From the NCBI GenBank assembly GCA_049324575.1, contig JBMONI010000019.1, forward strand, positions 1 to 64,000: a stretch of DNA of 64,000 nucleotides, written 5' to 3'. How positions within the stretch are numbered: position 1 is the stretch's first letter; each line of letters begins with the position of its first letter. The notes below the pieces were generated by a model. It did not search any database and had not been told where the DNA came from. It was given only the letters and a program-made list of their open reading frames with translations. Of the stretch, positions 1-7,210 are shown piece after piece. The position numbers and the translations under genes were made by a program. This DNA is from JBMONI01 sp049324575. GTDB taxonomy: Bacteria > Omnitrophota > Omnitrophia > Omnitrophales > Aquincolibacteriaceae.

Positions 1-32
1 TTCTATCACCCCGGGGGTGATCGAAGGGTTAA

Positions 33-53
33 AAAATGCGGGCGAGAGGACTT
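33..53. repeat. Copy of the tRNA-Leu 3' end
   Basis: These 21 bases are identical to 162-182, which hold the 3' acceptor and T-stem end of tRNA-Leu and its immediate flank. The copy lies 129 bases beyond the 3' end of the intact tRNA and in the same orientation. The rest of the tRNA is not repeated. It could be a leftover of a duplication, or of an integration event at the tRNA 3' end. Confidence 0.7.
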
Positions 54-54
54 T

Positions 55-112
55 CCGCCTCGCCTTGAGCGAGGACGGATCCGTCCTCATCATGCACTTC
101 ATGATGAGGCGG
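55..112. repeat. Nested palindromic repeat
   Basis: An outer pair CCGCCTC (55-61) and GAGGCGG (106-112) encloses a perfect 18-base palindrome at 71-88 (GAGGACGGATCCGTCCTC) and a second dyad at 88-106. The closing bases GGCGGAGAAC (109-118) occur again at 12275-12284 at the end of another palindromic cluster. This suggests a small dispersed repeat family of REP or miniature-element type. No coding potential is seen. Confidence 0.6.
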
Positions 113-165
113 AGAACCTCCCCCCCCTTCACCGTGTCCCCTTAAAATACCACCGTAATTTAAAA

Positions 166-247
166 TGCGGGCGAGAGGACTTGAACCTCCAAGGGTTGCC
201 CCACAAGATCCTTAGTCTTGCGCGTATGCCAATTCCGCCACGCCCGC
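166..247 (-). tRNA. tRNA-Leu (anticodon AAG)
   Basis: On the minus strand a full leucine-type tRNA folds: acceptor GCGGGCG with CGCCCGC, a D-arm with the GGCGGAATTGGCA pattern, anticodon stem CAAGA/TCTTG around the loop CTAAGGA, a long variable arm and a T-loop TTCAAGT. The discriminator is A, as expected for leucine. CCA is not encoded. The loop places A-A-G at positions 34-36, so the anticodon is AAG, reading CUU and, if A34 is edited to inosine, other CUN codons. Most bacteria use GAG here, so the adenine at the wobble position is unusual. It was checked against the fixed U33 and the purine at 37. Confidence 0.93.
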
Positions 248-316
248 ATGAAAAAGATCCTTACCTGCTTGAGCGGCCTTCCACAAGGCTTTTCTACAAG
301 CGCAATGATGCGATGA

Positions 317-342
317 GATCCTTCGACTACGCTCAGGATGAC
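317..342. repeat. REP-like quasi-palindrome
   Basis: The stretch CCTTCGACTACGCTCAGGAT is a quasi-palindrome of a kind scattered between genes in many unrelated bacterial genomes. Only one copy was noticed here. It lies between tRNA-Leu and the outer-membrane gene, in an interval (248-545) with no convincing coding sequence. Confidence 0.5.
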
Positions 343-479
343 TCGCCCGGGGAGGCTCCAAGATAACTTCCCCTGAGCATTCCTCCCCGAAGGGAGTCAA
401 TTATATTTATATCGAAGCCTATCACCAAATGATATTTCTACGGTAGAACGGCGCTGGAAAGGCGGCGCTGGGATTTCCG

Positions 480-505
480 GTAGGGCCGGTTTAAACCTGC
501 CCTAC
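480..505. repeat. GTAGGGC palindrome, copy 1
   Basis: A 26-base palindrome with arms GTAGGGC and GCCCTAC around a central GGTTTAAACC, with one mismatch between the arms. A perfect version of the same palindrome is at 12559-12584. It lies just downstream of the stop codon of the outer-membrane gene on the minus strand, so it may also work as a transcription end hairpin, although no T run follows. Confidence 0.75.
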
Positions 506-545
506 CGACCTTTACTCCCAAGCCGGGCCGACCTCTTGAAAACGG

Positions 546-1463
546 CTACACCAACACGATCAGCTTGAAGACCCCGCTGGTGGCCTGCTCGCGGCCGCTC
601 CCGGCAATGTCCTGGACGAGACCGAGATCGAAACGGAAATGCTCGTGCACGGGAAGGATGGCCCCCACGGCCACACTGACGCCTTTGGCGCCTTTCCCTT
701 CGACCTCGAAGTCCTGCCCGTAAAGGATCTCGGCCTCGGGCTGGAACCACGAAAAAAGCTGATACCCGGCCCCTAAGCCGAACGAAAGCGTCCCGGCCGC
801 GTCTTCGGTATGCCGGCGGTTCTGGAGCGGGACTTCATAGGCGGCATTGGCAGTCGCCGTCCAGCGCCGGAAGTCCTTGGTGACCGCAAGCAGATTTCCC
901 ATGGAAGGATAGCCCTGCGAAGGCCCGAGATGGTCGTAATTGCTGCGCCGGCCGGTCGGAATGACGACCGAAGGAATATAGGCGAAACGCAGGGACTCTT
1001 CCTGCGCTTGATAAAAGACCCAACGCCCGTTGACGGCCAGGTCCGAACGCCCGTGCCCGCGGTGGGGCCCGTCCGTCGCGTCGAGCGGTTCCCCCGTCGC
1101 GGGATCGACCTCGCCCCCCGTTTCGTCGTAGTTGTTCTCTTTGTCCGTGAGAAGCGAAAATCCCTGGGCGATCCCCACATCGAACCCGCGGAAGAGCCCG
1201 ATATTGACGACCGAGTCGAAGGCGTGCTCACGCAGAAGTTTGCGGGAATGCCGGCCGCCGTCGGTCGCCCACTGTTTTTTCGAACCGAGAAGCGTGTAGA
1301 CGAAATTGAGCTCCACCCCGCCCGGCTCGACCGGCGTCGCGTCCGTCACGACGAGCTTCGCGGGCTCCGGCGCGGGAGGCTCCCCCGCAAAAACGAGGGA
1401 CGCACCGGTGAAGAAGAACAGGCCGGCTATTTTCAAAATATTTTTTGAGGAACTCAAGCGCAT
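546..1463 (-). CDS. Outer-membrane beta-barrel protein
   Basis: A 305-residue exported protein, probably a barrel in the outer membrane. The start chosen is the ATG at 1463, because GGGAGG lies 9 bases upstream and because this start gives a clean signal peptide (positive RLSSSKNILK, a hydrophobic stretch GLFFFTGASLVFAG, cut after A). The open frame could begin 22 codons earlier, but that would bury the signal sequence. The mature part is rich in alternating short strands with Gly and aromatic residues (for example FGLGAGYQLFSWFQPEAEILYG) and ends in a hydrophobic strand FKLIVLV. The overall pattern resembles the MetA-pathway/transporter family of barrels. The substrate is unknown. It stands alone, next to tRNA-Gln, and a palindrome follows its stop. 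Confidence 0.7.
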   Translation of the reverse strand: MRLSSSKNILKIAGLFFFTGASLVFAGEPPAPEPAKLVVTDATPVEPGGVELNFVYTLLGSKKQWATDGGRHSRKLLREHAFDSVVNIGLFRGFDVGIAQGFSLLTDKENNYDETGGEVDPATGEPLDATDGPHRGHGRSDLAVNGRWVFYQAQEESLRFAYIPSVVIPTGRRSNYDHLGPSQGYPSMGNLLAVTKDFRRWTATANAAYEVPLQNRRHTEDAAGTLSFGLGAGYQLFSWFQPEAEILYGQDFEVEGKGAKGVSVAVGAILPVHEHFRFDLGLVQDIAGSGREQATSGVFKLIVLV

Positions 1464-1545
1464 TTTCTCTTTCCTCCCGGAAAGATCGCCGATTATTGTA
1501 CCCATCCGAGGAAAAAATACGAGCCTCATCTTCGTTTTCCCGGCC

Positions 1546-1574
1546 TTGTCATGAGACCGTGAAGCCGTTATAAT
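1546..1574 (+). promoter_or_regulatory. Promoter of tRNA-Gln
   Basis: A -35 TTGTCA (1546-1551), a 17-base spacer and a perfect -10 TATAAT (1569-1574) precede tRNA-Gln, whose first base is 14 bases after the -10. This is a near-consensus sigma-70 promoter. Confidence 0.75.
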
Positions 1575-1587
1575 TCCGCTTCCTCAT

Positions 1588-1661
1588 TGGGGGATGGTGT
1601 AACGGTAGCACAACAGGCTCTGGACCTGTTTGTCTAGGTTCGAATCCTAGTCCCCCAGCCA
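1588..1661 (+). tRNA. tRNA-Gln (anticodon CTG)
   Basis: Acceptor TGGGGGA pairs with TCCCCCA, the T-arm is CTAGG TTCGAAT CCTAG and the anticodon loop is CTCTGGA, giving anticodon CTG (glutamine, CAG codons). The discriminator is G and the CCA end is encoded, unlike the other two tRNAs here. U1-A72 is typical of tRNA-Gln. A glutaminyl-tRNA synthetase gene follows about 1.3 kb downstream on the opposite strand, which fits direct charging of this tRNA. Confidence 0.96.
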
Positions 1662-1781
1662 CTCTCCGGCCCGTCTTTGTCCGCAAGCGATCATGTCATT
1701 CTCCAAGCCAAGGCCCTTCCATTCCCGGCGGGCCTGTCATTTTAAAATATGTTTATTATTAATAATTATATGATATATTAT

Positions 1782-1787
1782 TATAAT
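1782..1787 (+). promoter_or_regulatory. -10 box of a possibly leaderless yhcG mRNA
   Basis: A perfect TATAAT ends 5 bases before the ATG of the YhcG-type gene, inside an AT-rich stretch (about 1738-1792) that is unlike its surroundings. No Shine-Dalgarno sequence is present. If this box is used, transcription would start at or next to the start codon. No convincing -35 is seen. Confidence 0.45.
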
Positions 1788-1792
1788 TCAAC

Positions 1793-2851
1793 ATGAAGCC
1801 TCTCATCCCCAATAGAGCGGAAGCGATGGCGAAGCGGGAGGTGGCCTTGTCCAAAGGCTATGCAAAATTCCTGGCCGATCTGAAGGACCGCATCCGCGCG
1901 GCTCAGCATCAAGCGCTCCAGGCGGTCAATAAAGAACTCGTGGGGTTGTACTGGGATATCGGAAAAATGATCGTGGCTCGGCAAAAGCGGCATCCCTGGG
2001 GAAATGCGGTCGTGGGGAAGATCGCTTGTGATCTGCAAAAAGAATTCCACGGCCTCCAAGGATTTTCATCTTCCGGGTTGTGGCGGATGCGTAATTTTTA
2101 CCTTGAATATCATCAGAACACAAAACTCGCACGGATGGTGCGAGAAATCGGCTGGTCGCATAACCTGGTTATTCTTGAAAAATGCAAAAACCCCTTGGAA
2201 CGTGAGTTTTATATCCGCATGACAAGGCGGATGGGCTGGGCGAGGAATATCTTGACCCATCAGATCGAAAACAAGACTTATGAAAAAACCCTCTCCGGTC
2301 AGACCAACTTTGACCAGGCGCTTCCGGAAAAGATAAAAAATCGCGCGCAGTTAGCCGTGAAAGACGAATATGTCTTCGACTTTCTTGGATTAAAAGAAGA
2401 GCACAACGAACTCGAGCTGGAAAAAGCGCTCACCTCCAATATCAGCCGTTTTCTGAGGGAAATGGGCGGCGTTTTCGCTTTTGTCGGAGATCAATACCGT
2501 CTCGAGGTCGACGGACAGGAGTTCTTTATCGATATCCTTCTCTACCACCGCCGTTTGAAGTGTCTTGTGGCGGTCGAACTAAAAATAGGCGAGTTCAAAC
2601 CCGAATATGCAGGGAAAATGCAATTCTACCTCTCGGCCCTGGACGATACCGTCAAAGAGAACAACGAAAATCCGTCGATCGGGATCATCCTGTGCAAATC
2701 CAAACGGAGAATGATCGTCGAATACACTTTGCGGCAAAGTAAAAAACCGATCGGGGTTGGACAGTACAAGCTGGTCACCGAAGTGCCGAGATCCCTCAGG
2801 AAGGAATTGCCCTCCCCAGGACAGATCCGGATGTTATTGAAAGAAGTCTGA
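1793..2851 (+). CDS. yhcG: YhcG/DUF1016-family PD-(D/E)XK nuclease
   Basis: A 352-residue protein with the YhcG layout: an N-terminal helical DUF1016 domain (about 15-165, with VNKELVGLYWDIGKMI) and a C-terminal PD-(D/E)XK nuclease-like domain (about 185-340). The active-site pattern is visible as FFIDILLYHRR followed by LVAVELKIGEF, giving D and E-x-K. Family members are predicted DNA nucleases and often travel with restriction-modification or other defence genes. Here it stands alone, between tRNA-Gln and the oppositely oriented glnS, with no methylase, specificity subunit or toxin partner in view. The promoter region is strongly AT-rich and the gene itself seems less GC-rich than its neighbours, so recent arrival by transfer is likely. 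Family assignment is firm; the biological target is unknown. Confidence 0.88.
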   Translation: MKPLIPNRAEAMAKREVALSKGYAKFLADLKDRIRAAQHQALQAVNKELVGLYWDIGKMIVARQKRHPWGNAVVGKIACDLQKEFHGLQGFSSSGLWRMRNFYLEYHQNTKLARMVREIGWSHNLVILEKCKNPLEREFYIRMTRRMGWARNILTHQIENKTYEKTLSGQTNFDQALPEKIKNRAQLAVKDEYVFDFLGLKEEHNELELEKALTSNISRFLREMGGVFAFVGDQYRLEVDGQEFFIDILLYHRRLKCLVAVELKIGEFKPEYAGKMQFYLSALDDTVKENNENPSIGIILCKSKRRMIVEYTLRQSKKPIGVGQYKLVTEVPRSLRKELPSPGQIRMLLKEV

Positions 2852-2932
2852 AGCCGGTCCACGGGACAGCCGCGACCGAAGGTCACCGCTCTCGTGCGAA
2901 ATCTTCCGCTGAGGGTTTTCCGGACCGAGGCC

Positions 2933-4618
2933 TTACTTTTTCTTTTCGATCTTTTCCCAGGTGTCTTTGAGGGAGACGATGCGGTTGAAGACCGGATGGC
3001 CGGGCACGGAATCCTTGGGATCGGCATAAAAATAAGCGAGGCGCTCGAACTGATAGCGGCTTCCCGGTGCGGCGTCCTTCAAGGAAGGCTCGAGGCAGGC
3101 CTCGACATGCTCGAGGGAATGCGGATTGAGATTATCCAGGTAGGTGCGCCCTTCGGGCACATCCTCAGGGTCGCGCTGGGTGAAAAGATGGTCGTAGAGA
3201 CGCACGTCGGTGCGAAAGGCGTGCGCGGCCGACACCCAGTGGATCGTCCCCTTCACTTTCCGGCCGTCGGGCGGATTGTTGCCGCCCCGCGTCGCGGGAT
3301 CATAGGTACAATGAACTTCGACGATCTTTCCCGCAGCGTCCTTGATCACTTTTTCGCAGCGAACGAAATAAGCGTAACGCAGACGGACCTCCCGGCCCGG
3401 CGCGAGACGGAAGAATTTCGGAGGCGGCGTTTCCCGGAAATCGTCCTCTTCGATCAAGATCTCCCGGCCGAACGGGACCGGGCGCGTCCCGGCCGACGGG
3501 TCTTCGGGATTGTTCACGGCCTCGAGCTTCTCGGTCTTCCCTTCCGGATAATTCGTCAGGACGAGCTTCAGGGGCTTGAGGACCGCCATGGCCCGAAGCG
3601 CGGCGCGGTTCAGTTCGGCGCGGATGGAATTCTCCAGCACGCCGTAGTCGATAACGCTGTTGAACTTCGCGACGCCGATCTCGTCGCAGAAGGCGCGGAT
3701 GGCCGAAGGCGTATAGCCGCGGCGGCGGAAGCCCGAGAGGGTCGGCATGCGCGGGTCGTCCCAGCCGGAGACGATCTGTTTCTGCACGAGCTCGAGGAGC
3801 TTGCGTTTGCTCAAGACGGTCCGGCTCAGGTTCAGCCGCGCGAACTCGATCTGCTGGGGATGGTGGATGCCGAGCTCGTCCAGGAACCAGTCATAGAGCG
3901 GGCGGTTGTTCTCGAACTCCAGCGTACAGATCGAATGCGTGATCCCTTCGAGCGAATCCGAAACACAGTGCGTGAAATCGTACATCGGATAAATGCACCA
4001 GGTGTCCCCGGTCCGGTGATGCGAAGCCTTCTTGATACGGTACATGGTCGGGTCGCGCATGTTGATGTTCGGCGAGGCCATGTCGATCTTGGCCCGAAGC
4101 ACGCGCGAGCCCTCCTCGAACTCCCCGGCCTTCATGCGCTCGAAAAGCGCAAGGTTCTCTTCCGCCGAGCGGCCGCGGTAAGGGCTGTCCTTGCCGGGTT
4201 CGGTGAGCGTCCCGCGGTAACGGCGCTGTTCGTCGGGGCTCAGGTCGCAAACATAGGCCTTCCCTTTCCGGATGAGCTGGACCGCGAACTCGTAGAGCCG
4301 GCCGAAATAATCGGACGCGTAATATTCGCGTTCCTGCCAGTCGAAGCCGAGCCACTTCACGTCGTCGCGGATCGAATCCACGTATTCGACCTCTTCCTTG
4401 ACGGGATTCGTGTCGTCGAAACGGAGATTGCAGAGGCCCTTGTAATCGCGCGCAAGGCCGAAATTAAGGCAGATCGATTTGGCGTGGCCGATATGCAGGT
4501 AGCCGTTCGGCTCGGGCGGAAAACGCGTGTGAACGCGCCCCCCGTTCTTGCCCGTCTTCAGGTCTTCGTCGATGATGTCGCGGATGAAATTGGAAGCGGC
4601 GCGGGCCGGGTCGTTCAT
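2933..4618 (-). CDS. glnS: Glutaminyl-tRNA synthetase
   Basis: GlnRS (561 residues) charges tRNA-Gln with glutamine in the cytosol. It is a class I synthetase: PPEPNGYLHIGHAKS carries the HIGH motif (about residue 42) and VLSKRKL is the KMSKS-type loop. Length and order match the enzyme without the extra N-terminal domain of eukaryotes. The start at 4618 was chosen because GGAGGGG lies just upstream and because ATG overlaps the gltX stop as ATGA; a longer frame exists but would run into gltX. The overlap implies translational coupling to gltX. Presence of GlnRS, with tRNA-Gln(CTG) nearby, argues for direct glutaminylation rather than the GatCAB route alone. Certainty is high. Confidence 0.97.
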   Translation of the reverse strand: MNDPARAASNFIRDIIDEDLKTGKNGGRVHTRFPPEPNGYLHIGHAKSICLNFGLARDYKGLCNLRFDDTNPVKEEVEYVDSIRDDVKWLGFDWQEREYYASDYFGRLYEFAVQLIRKGKAYVCDLSPDEQRRYRGTLTEPGKDSPYRGRSAEENLALFERMKAGEFEEGSRVLRAKIDMASPNINMRDPTMYRIKKASHHRTGDTWCIYPMYDFTHCVSDSLEGITHSICTLEFENNRPLYDWFLDELGIHHPQQIEFARLNLSRTVLSKRKLLELVQKQIVSGWDDPRMPTLSGFRRRGYTPSAIRAFCDEIGVAKFNSVIDYGVLENSIRAELNRAALRAMAVLKPLKLVLTNYPEGKTEKLEAVNNPEDPSAGTRPVPFGREILIEEDDFRETPPPKFFRLAPGREVRLRYAYFVRCEKVIKDAAGKIVEVHCTYDPATRGGNNPPDGRKVKGTIHWVSAAHAFRTDVRLYDHLFTQRDPEDVPEGRTYLDNLNPHSLEHVEACLEPSLKDAAPGSRYQFERLAYFYADPKDSVPGHPVFNRIVSLKDTWEKIEKKK

Positions 4619-5919
4619 CAAAGCCCCTCCCCCCGGAGGAACCGCTTCGCGCGCGCCAAGCAAGTTTCCTTTCCGATGAGCTCCATGACCTCAAAAAGGC
4701 CCGGCGTCGCGGTCTGACCGGTCAGGACATAGCGCAACGGATGGATGAGCGCCTTGGCCTCGAGCCCTTCCTTCTCGGCCGTCCGGCGGGTCATCTGCTC
4801 GAGCGCGGGCAGATCGGAAAAACCGCCGAGGCCTTCCGCTCCGCCGATCCAGGCTTCGAGCGCGCGGATGAACACCGGGTCCGAGCGGACCTCGTCCAGG
4901 AATTTTTTGTCCTCATAACCGATATCTCCGCTCAAATAGCGCGTCCGCTCCTCCAGTTCGCCCAGATTCTCGATCCGGGCCCGGTAAAGAAGCGCGATCT
5001 TTTTCCACCGGACCGCATCGCTCAGGTCCATGCGCCCTTCCCAGAACGCCGTGAGCCGCGCAAGGTAATCCTCGGCGGAGAGTTTGCGCAAATGCTGGCC
5101 GTTGATCCATCCGAGCTTGGTCCGGTCGAAGCAGGCCGCGGATTTCGTCACTTTCTTCAGCGAGAACTTCTTGACGAGTTCGGCGAGCGTAAAGACCTCC
5201 TGATTGTCGGAGGAGCCCCACCCCAGGAGCGCCAGATAGTTCAGCAGGCCCTCCGGCAAATAGCCCTGTTCGCGGTAAGCGCTCAAGGCCACCGCCCCGT
5301 GGCGCTTCGAGAGCGGCGTGCCGTCCTGGCCGTGGATGAGAGGCAGATGCGCGAACTTCGGAGGTTTCCATCCCAGGGCCTCGTAGACGAGGATCTGGCG
5401 CGGCGTGTTCGAGAGATGGTCCTCGCCGCGGATCACGTGCGAGATCTCCATTTCGTGGTCGTCGACCACGCAGGCGAACTGGTAGGTCGGGAACCCGTCG
5501 GACTTCATGATGACCATGTCCTCGAAGATCGAGGAATCGAACTTGACGGTTTCGCGGATAATGTCGGTAAAGATGACCTCTTTTTTCGGAAAACGGAAAC
5601 GGACGGCCTTGCGCCCTTCCTCCTCGACCTCATAGGCCTGCCCGGCCGCCAGGAGTTTCGCCGCATATTCGCGGTAGCGCTCGAGCCGCTGGCTCTGGTA
5701 AACAAGCGCTTCGTCCCAGGCGAGGCCGAGCCACTTCAGGGACTCGAGGATATTGTCCTCAAAACGTTTTTCGGAACGTTCGCGGTCGGTGTCCTCGATC
5801 CTGAGAAGAAATTTCCCTCCCTGCCCACGGGCGTACAGGTAGCAGAAAAGCGCGGTGCGCACACCTCCGATATGGAGAAAACCTGTGGGGGACGGTGCAA
5901 AGCGGGTTCGGATCGTCAT
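4618..5919 (-). CDS. gltX: Glutamyl-tRNA synthetase, short form
   Basis: GluRS attaches glutamate to tRNA-Glu. The class I signatures are FAPSPTGFLHIGG near the start and PLSKRHG (KMSKS loop). At 433 residues it is shorter than the usual 465-490. The shortening is visible around residue 95-105, where the text runs GQAYEVEEEGRKAVRFRFP: the loop that normally carries the C-x-C...Y-x-x-C zinc site between the tail of the Rossmann fold and the RFK(V)P strand is missing. The rest, including ISHVIRGEDHLSNTPRQI and the helical C-terminal anticodon-binding part, is intact. It is the first gene of the gltX-glnS pair, with an ATGA overlap. Its own ribosome site is weak (GGGAAG). Confidence 0.96.
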   Translation of the reverse strand: MTIRTRFAPSPTGFLHIGGVRTALFCYLYARGQGGKFLLRIEDTDRERSEKRFEDNILESLKWLGLAWDEALVYQSQRLERYREYAAKLLAAGQAYEVEEEGRKAVRFRFPKKEVIFTDIIRETVKFDSSIFEDMVIMKSDGFPTYQFACVVDDHEMEISHVIRGEDHLSNTPRQILVYEALGWKPPKFAHLPLIHGQDGTPLSKRHGAVALSAYREQGYLPEGLLNYLALLGWGSSDNQEVFTLAELVKKFSLKKVTKSAACFDRTKLGWINGQHLRKLSAEDYLARLTAFWEGRMDLSDAVRWKKIALLYRARIENLGELEERTRYLSGDIGYEDKKFLDEVRSDPVFIRALEAWIGGAEGLGGFSDLPALEQMTRRTAEKEGLEAKALIHPLRYVLTGQTATPGLFEVMELIGKETCLARAKRFLRGEGL

Positions 5920-5943
5920 GAGCTTCCCGAAGACCGGCCGGGG

Positions 5944-6309
5944 TTATACCGCCTGCCGGGACTGGACCGATTTCAAGAGCGTGCGGACCTGGTTCAGATC
6001 GAGCGGTTTTCTCAGGCAGGCCAGCGCCCCGAGATCGAGAATGTCGCGCTCTTTGTTCGGCGGAAGGAACCCGGACATGATCACGACCTGCACTTTTTTA
6101 TTGATGGCGTGGATCTTCTCGAACACCTCGCGCCCCTCCATCCTCGGCATCAAAACGTCGAGGAACACCACCTCGAACTCTTCGCGCCCGACCTTCTCCA
6201 GCGCTTCCATGCCGTTCAGGGCGATCTGGACGTCGTGCCCTTCGTCATGGAGGATATCGCGGAACTCTTCGCAAATGCTTTTTTCATCGTCGACGATCAA
6301 TATCTTCAT
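5944..6309 (-). CDS. Single-domain response regulator (CheY-like)
   Basis: A 121-residue receiver domain with nothing attached. The acidic pair is D7-D8, the phospho-acceptor is D51 in VVFLDVLMPR, and the conserved lysine is K101 in LRKPLD, so it should be phosphorylatable. The start is supported by AGGA 8 bases upstream. It follows nadK by 73 bases and precedes gltX by 24 bases on the same strand, so it may be cotranscribed with the aminoacyl-tRNA synthetase genes. No kinase is adjacent; the nearest in the window is the hybrid kinase at 22786-24753. Output probably runs through protein-protein contact. The partner is not known. Confidence 0.9.
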   Translation of the reverse strand: MKILIVDDEKSICEEFRDILHDEGHDVQIALNGMEALEKVGREEFEVVFLDVLMPRMEGREVFEKIHAINKKVQVVIMSGFLPPNKERDILDLGALACLRKPLDLNQVRTLLKSVQSRQAV

Positions 6310-6382
6310 CGTAAGGTCCTATTGTTGGGCCGACGGCGGCCGTCTTCTCTTTAGAACGGCCTGTCGCGGGCTTTTCTTGAGT

Positions 6383-7210
6383 TCACGGAAAACGGAAATT
6401 CTCGCGCAGGGTCCCGAAATAACTGCGCTTGGAGCTTTTGATCAGCTGGATACGGCTCGCAGCACGGGTGATTTCCACCTGATATGTGTTGTCGATCTCG
6501 AAGTTCTGCTGGCCGTCGGCGGTCAGCAGGGCCTTTTCGCCCTCCTGAGTCGGGCGGATCTTGACCGAGATCTTTTCATCCGCGCGCACGAGGATCGGCC
6601 TCAGCGACGAAGCGTGCGGACAGATCGGAGTGATCACGAGCGCCTCGATCGTCGGGTGCACGATCGCCCCGCCCGCCGAAAGCGAATAGGCGGTCGACCC
6701 CGTCGGCGTAGCGAGGATCAGCCCGTCGCCCGCAAAACGGGTCAAAAGCTCGCCGGAAATGAACACTTCCACATGCAAAAGGCGCGTCAGGCCTTCCCTG
6801 CTGATCACGATATCGTTCAGGGCGATCACGCGCCGCTCCTCTTTCGATTGCCCTTTTCTCAGCGAACAAGAAAGCATCATTCTTTCTTCGACCTCGAACT
6901 GTCCAAGAAGGACCGAGGTCAATTCCTCGAAGACCTCGGATTCCTTGACCTCGGTCAAAAACCCGATCCTCCCCAGATTCACGCCCAGGATCGGCACCGA
7001 CCGCTCTTTCATTTTCCCGGCCACCGAGAGAATGGTCCCGTCCCCGCCAAGGCAGAGGATGATCTCGGCGCCAGCGATCACCTCTTCGACCGAGAGGGAA
7101 AGGGAATCCAGGACCTTGGCGTCCCTTTTGGAAAGCCAGTCGAGGATCTTGGCGTGCAATTCGCGCGCCCCCTGTTTGTTCAGATTGACAACGATCCCGA
7201 GGGTCTTCAT
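6383..7210 (-). CDS. nadK: NAD kinase
   Basis: NAD kinase phosphorylates NAD to NADP in the cytosol. The 275-residue product shows the GGDGT motif (LCLGGDGTILSV), the NDIVISR stretch (the family's NE/D motif region) and the glycine-rich TGSTAYSLSAGG motif, all in family order. The start at 7210 was picked because ATG overlaps the dxs stop as ATGA and gives the usual N-terminus MKTLGIVVN; the open frame upstream is only dxs read in another frame. It is the last gene of the xseA-xseB-ispA-dxs-nadK run, a common neighbourhood for this gene in bacteria. Expression is probably coupled to dxs by the overlap. Confidence 0.96.
   Translation of the reverse strand: MKTLGIVVNLNKQGARELHAKILDWLSKRDAKVLDSLSLSVEEVIAGAEIILCLGGDGTILSVAGKMKERSVPILGVNLGRIGFLTEVKESEVFEELTSVLLGQFEVEERMMLSCSLRKGQSKEERRVIALNDIVISREGLTRLLHVEVFISGELLTRFAGDGLILATPTGSTAYSLSAGGAIVHPTIEALVITPICPHASSLRPILVRADEKISVKIRPTQEGEKALLTADGQQNFEIDNTYQVEITRAASRIQLIKSSKRSYFGTLRENFRFP

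Noticed and set aside
33..182. att site of an integrated element at tRNA-Leu
   Set aside because: The repeats are only 129 bases apart and no integrase or cargo lies between them, so a resident element is not supported; kept only as a repeat.
2894..4717. Long plus-strand open frame opposite glnS (607 codons)
   Set aside because: It is the mirror of glnS codons in GC-rich DNA. No family pattern, no ribosome site, and the minus-strand frame is a clear GlnRS.
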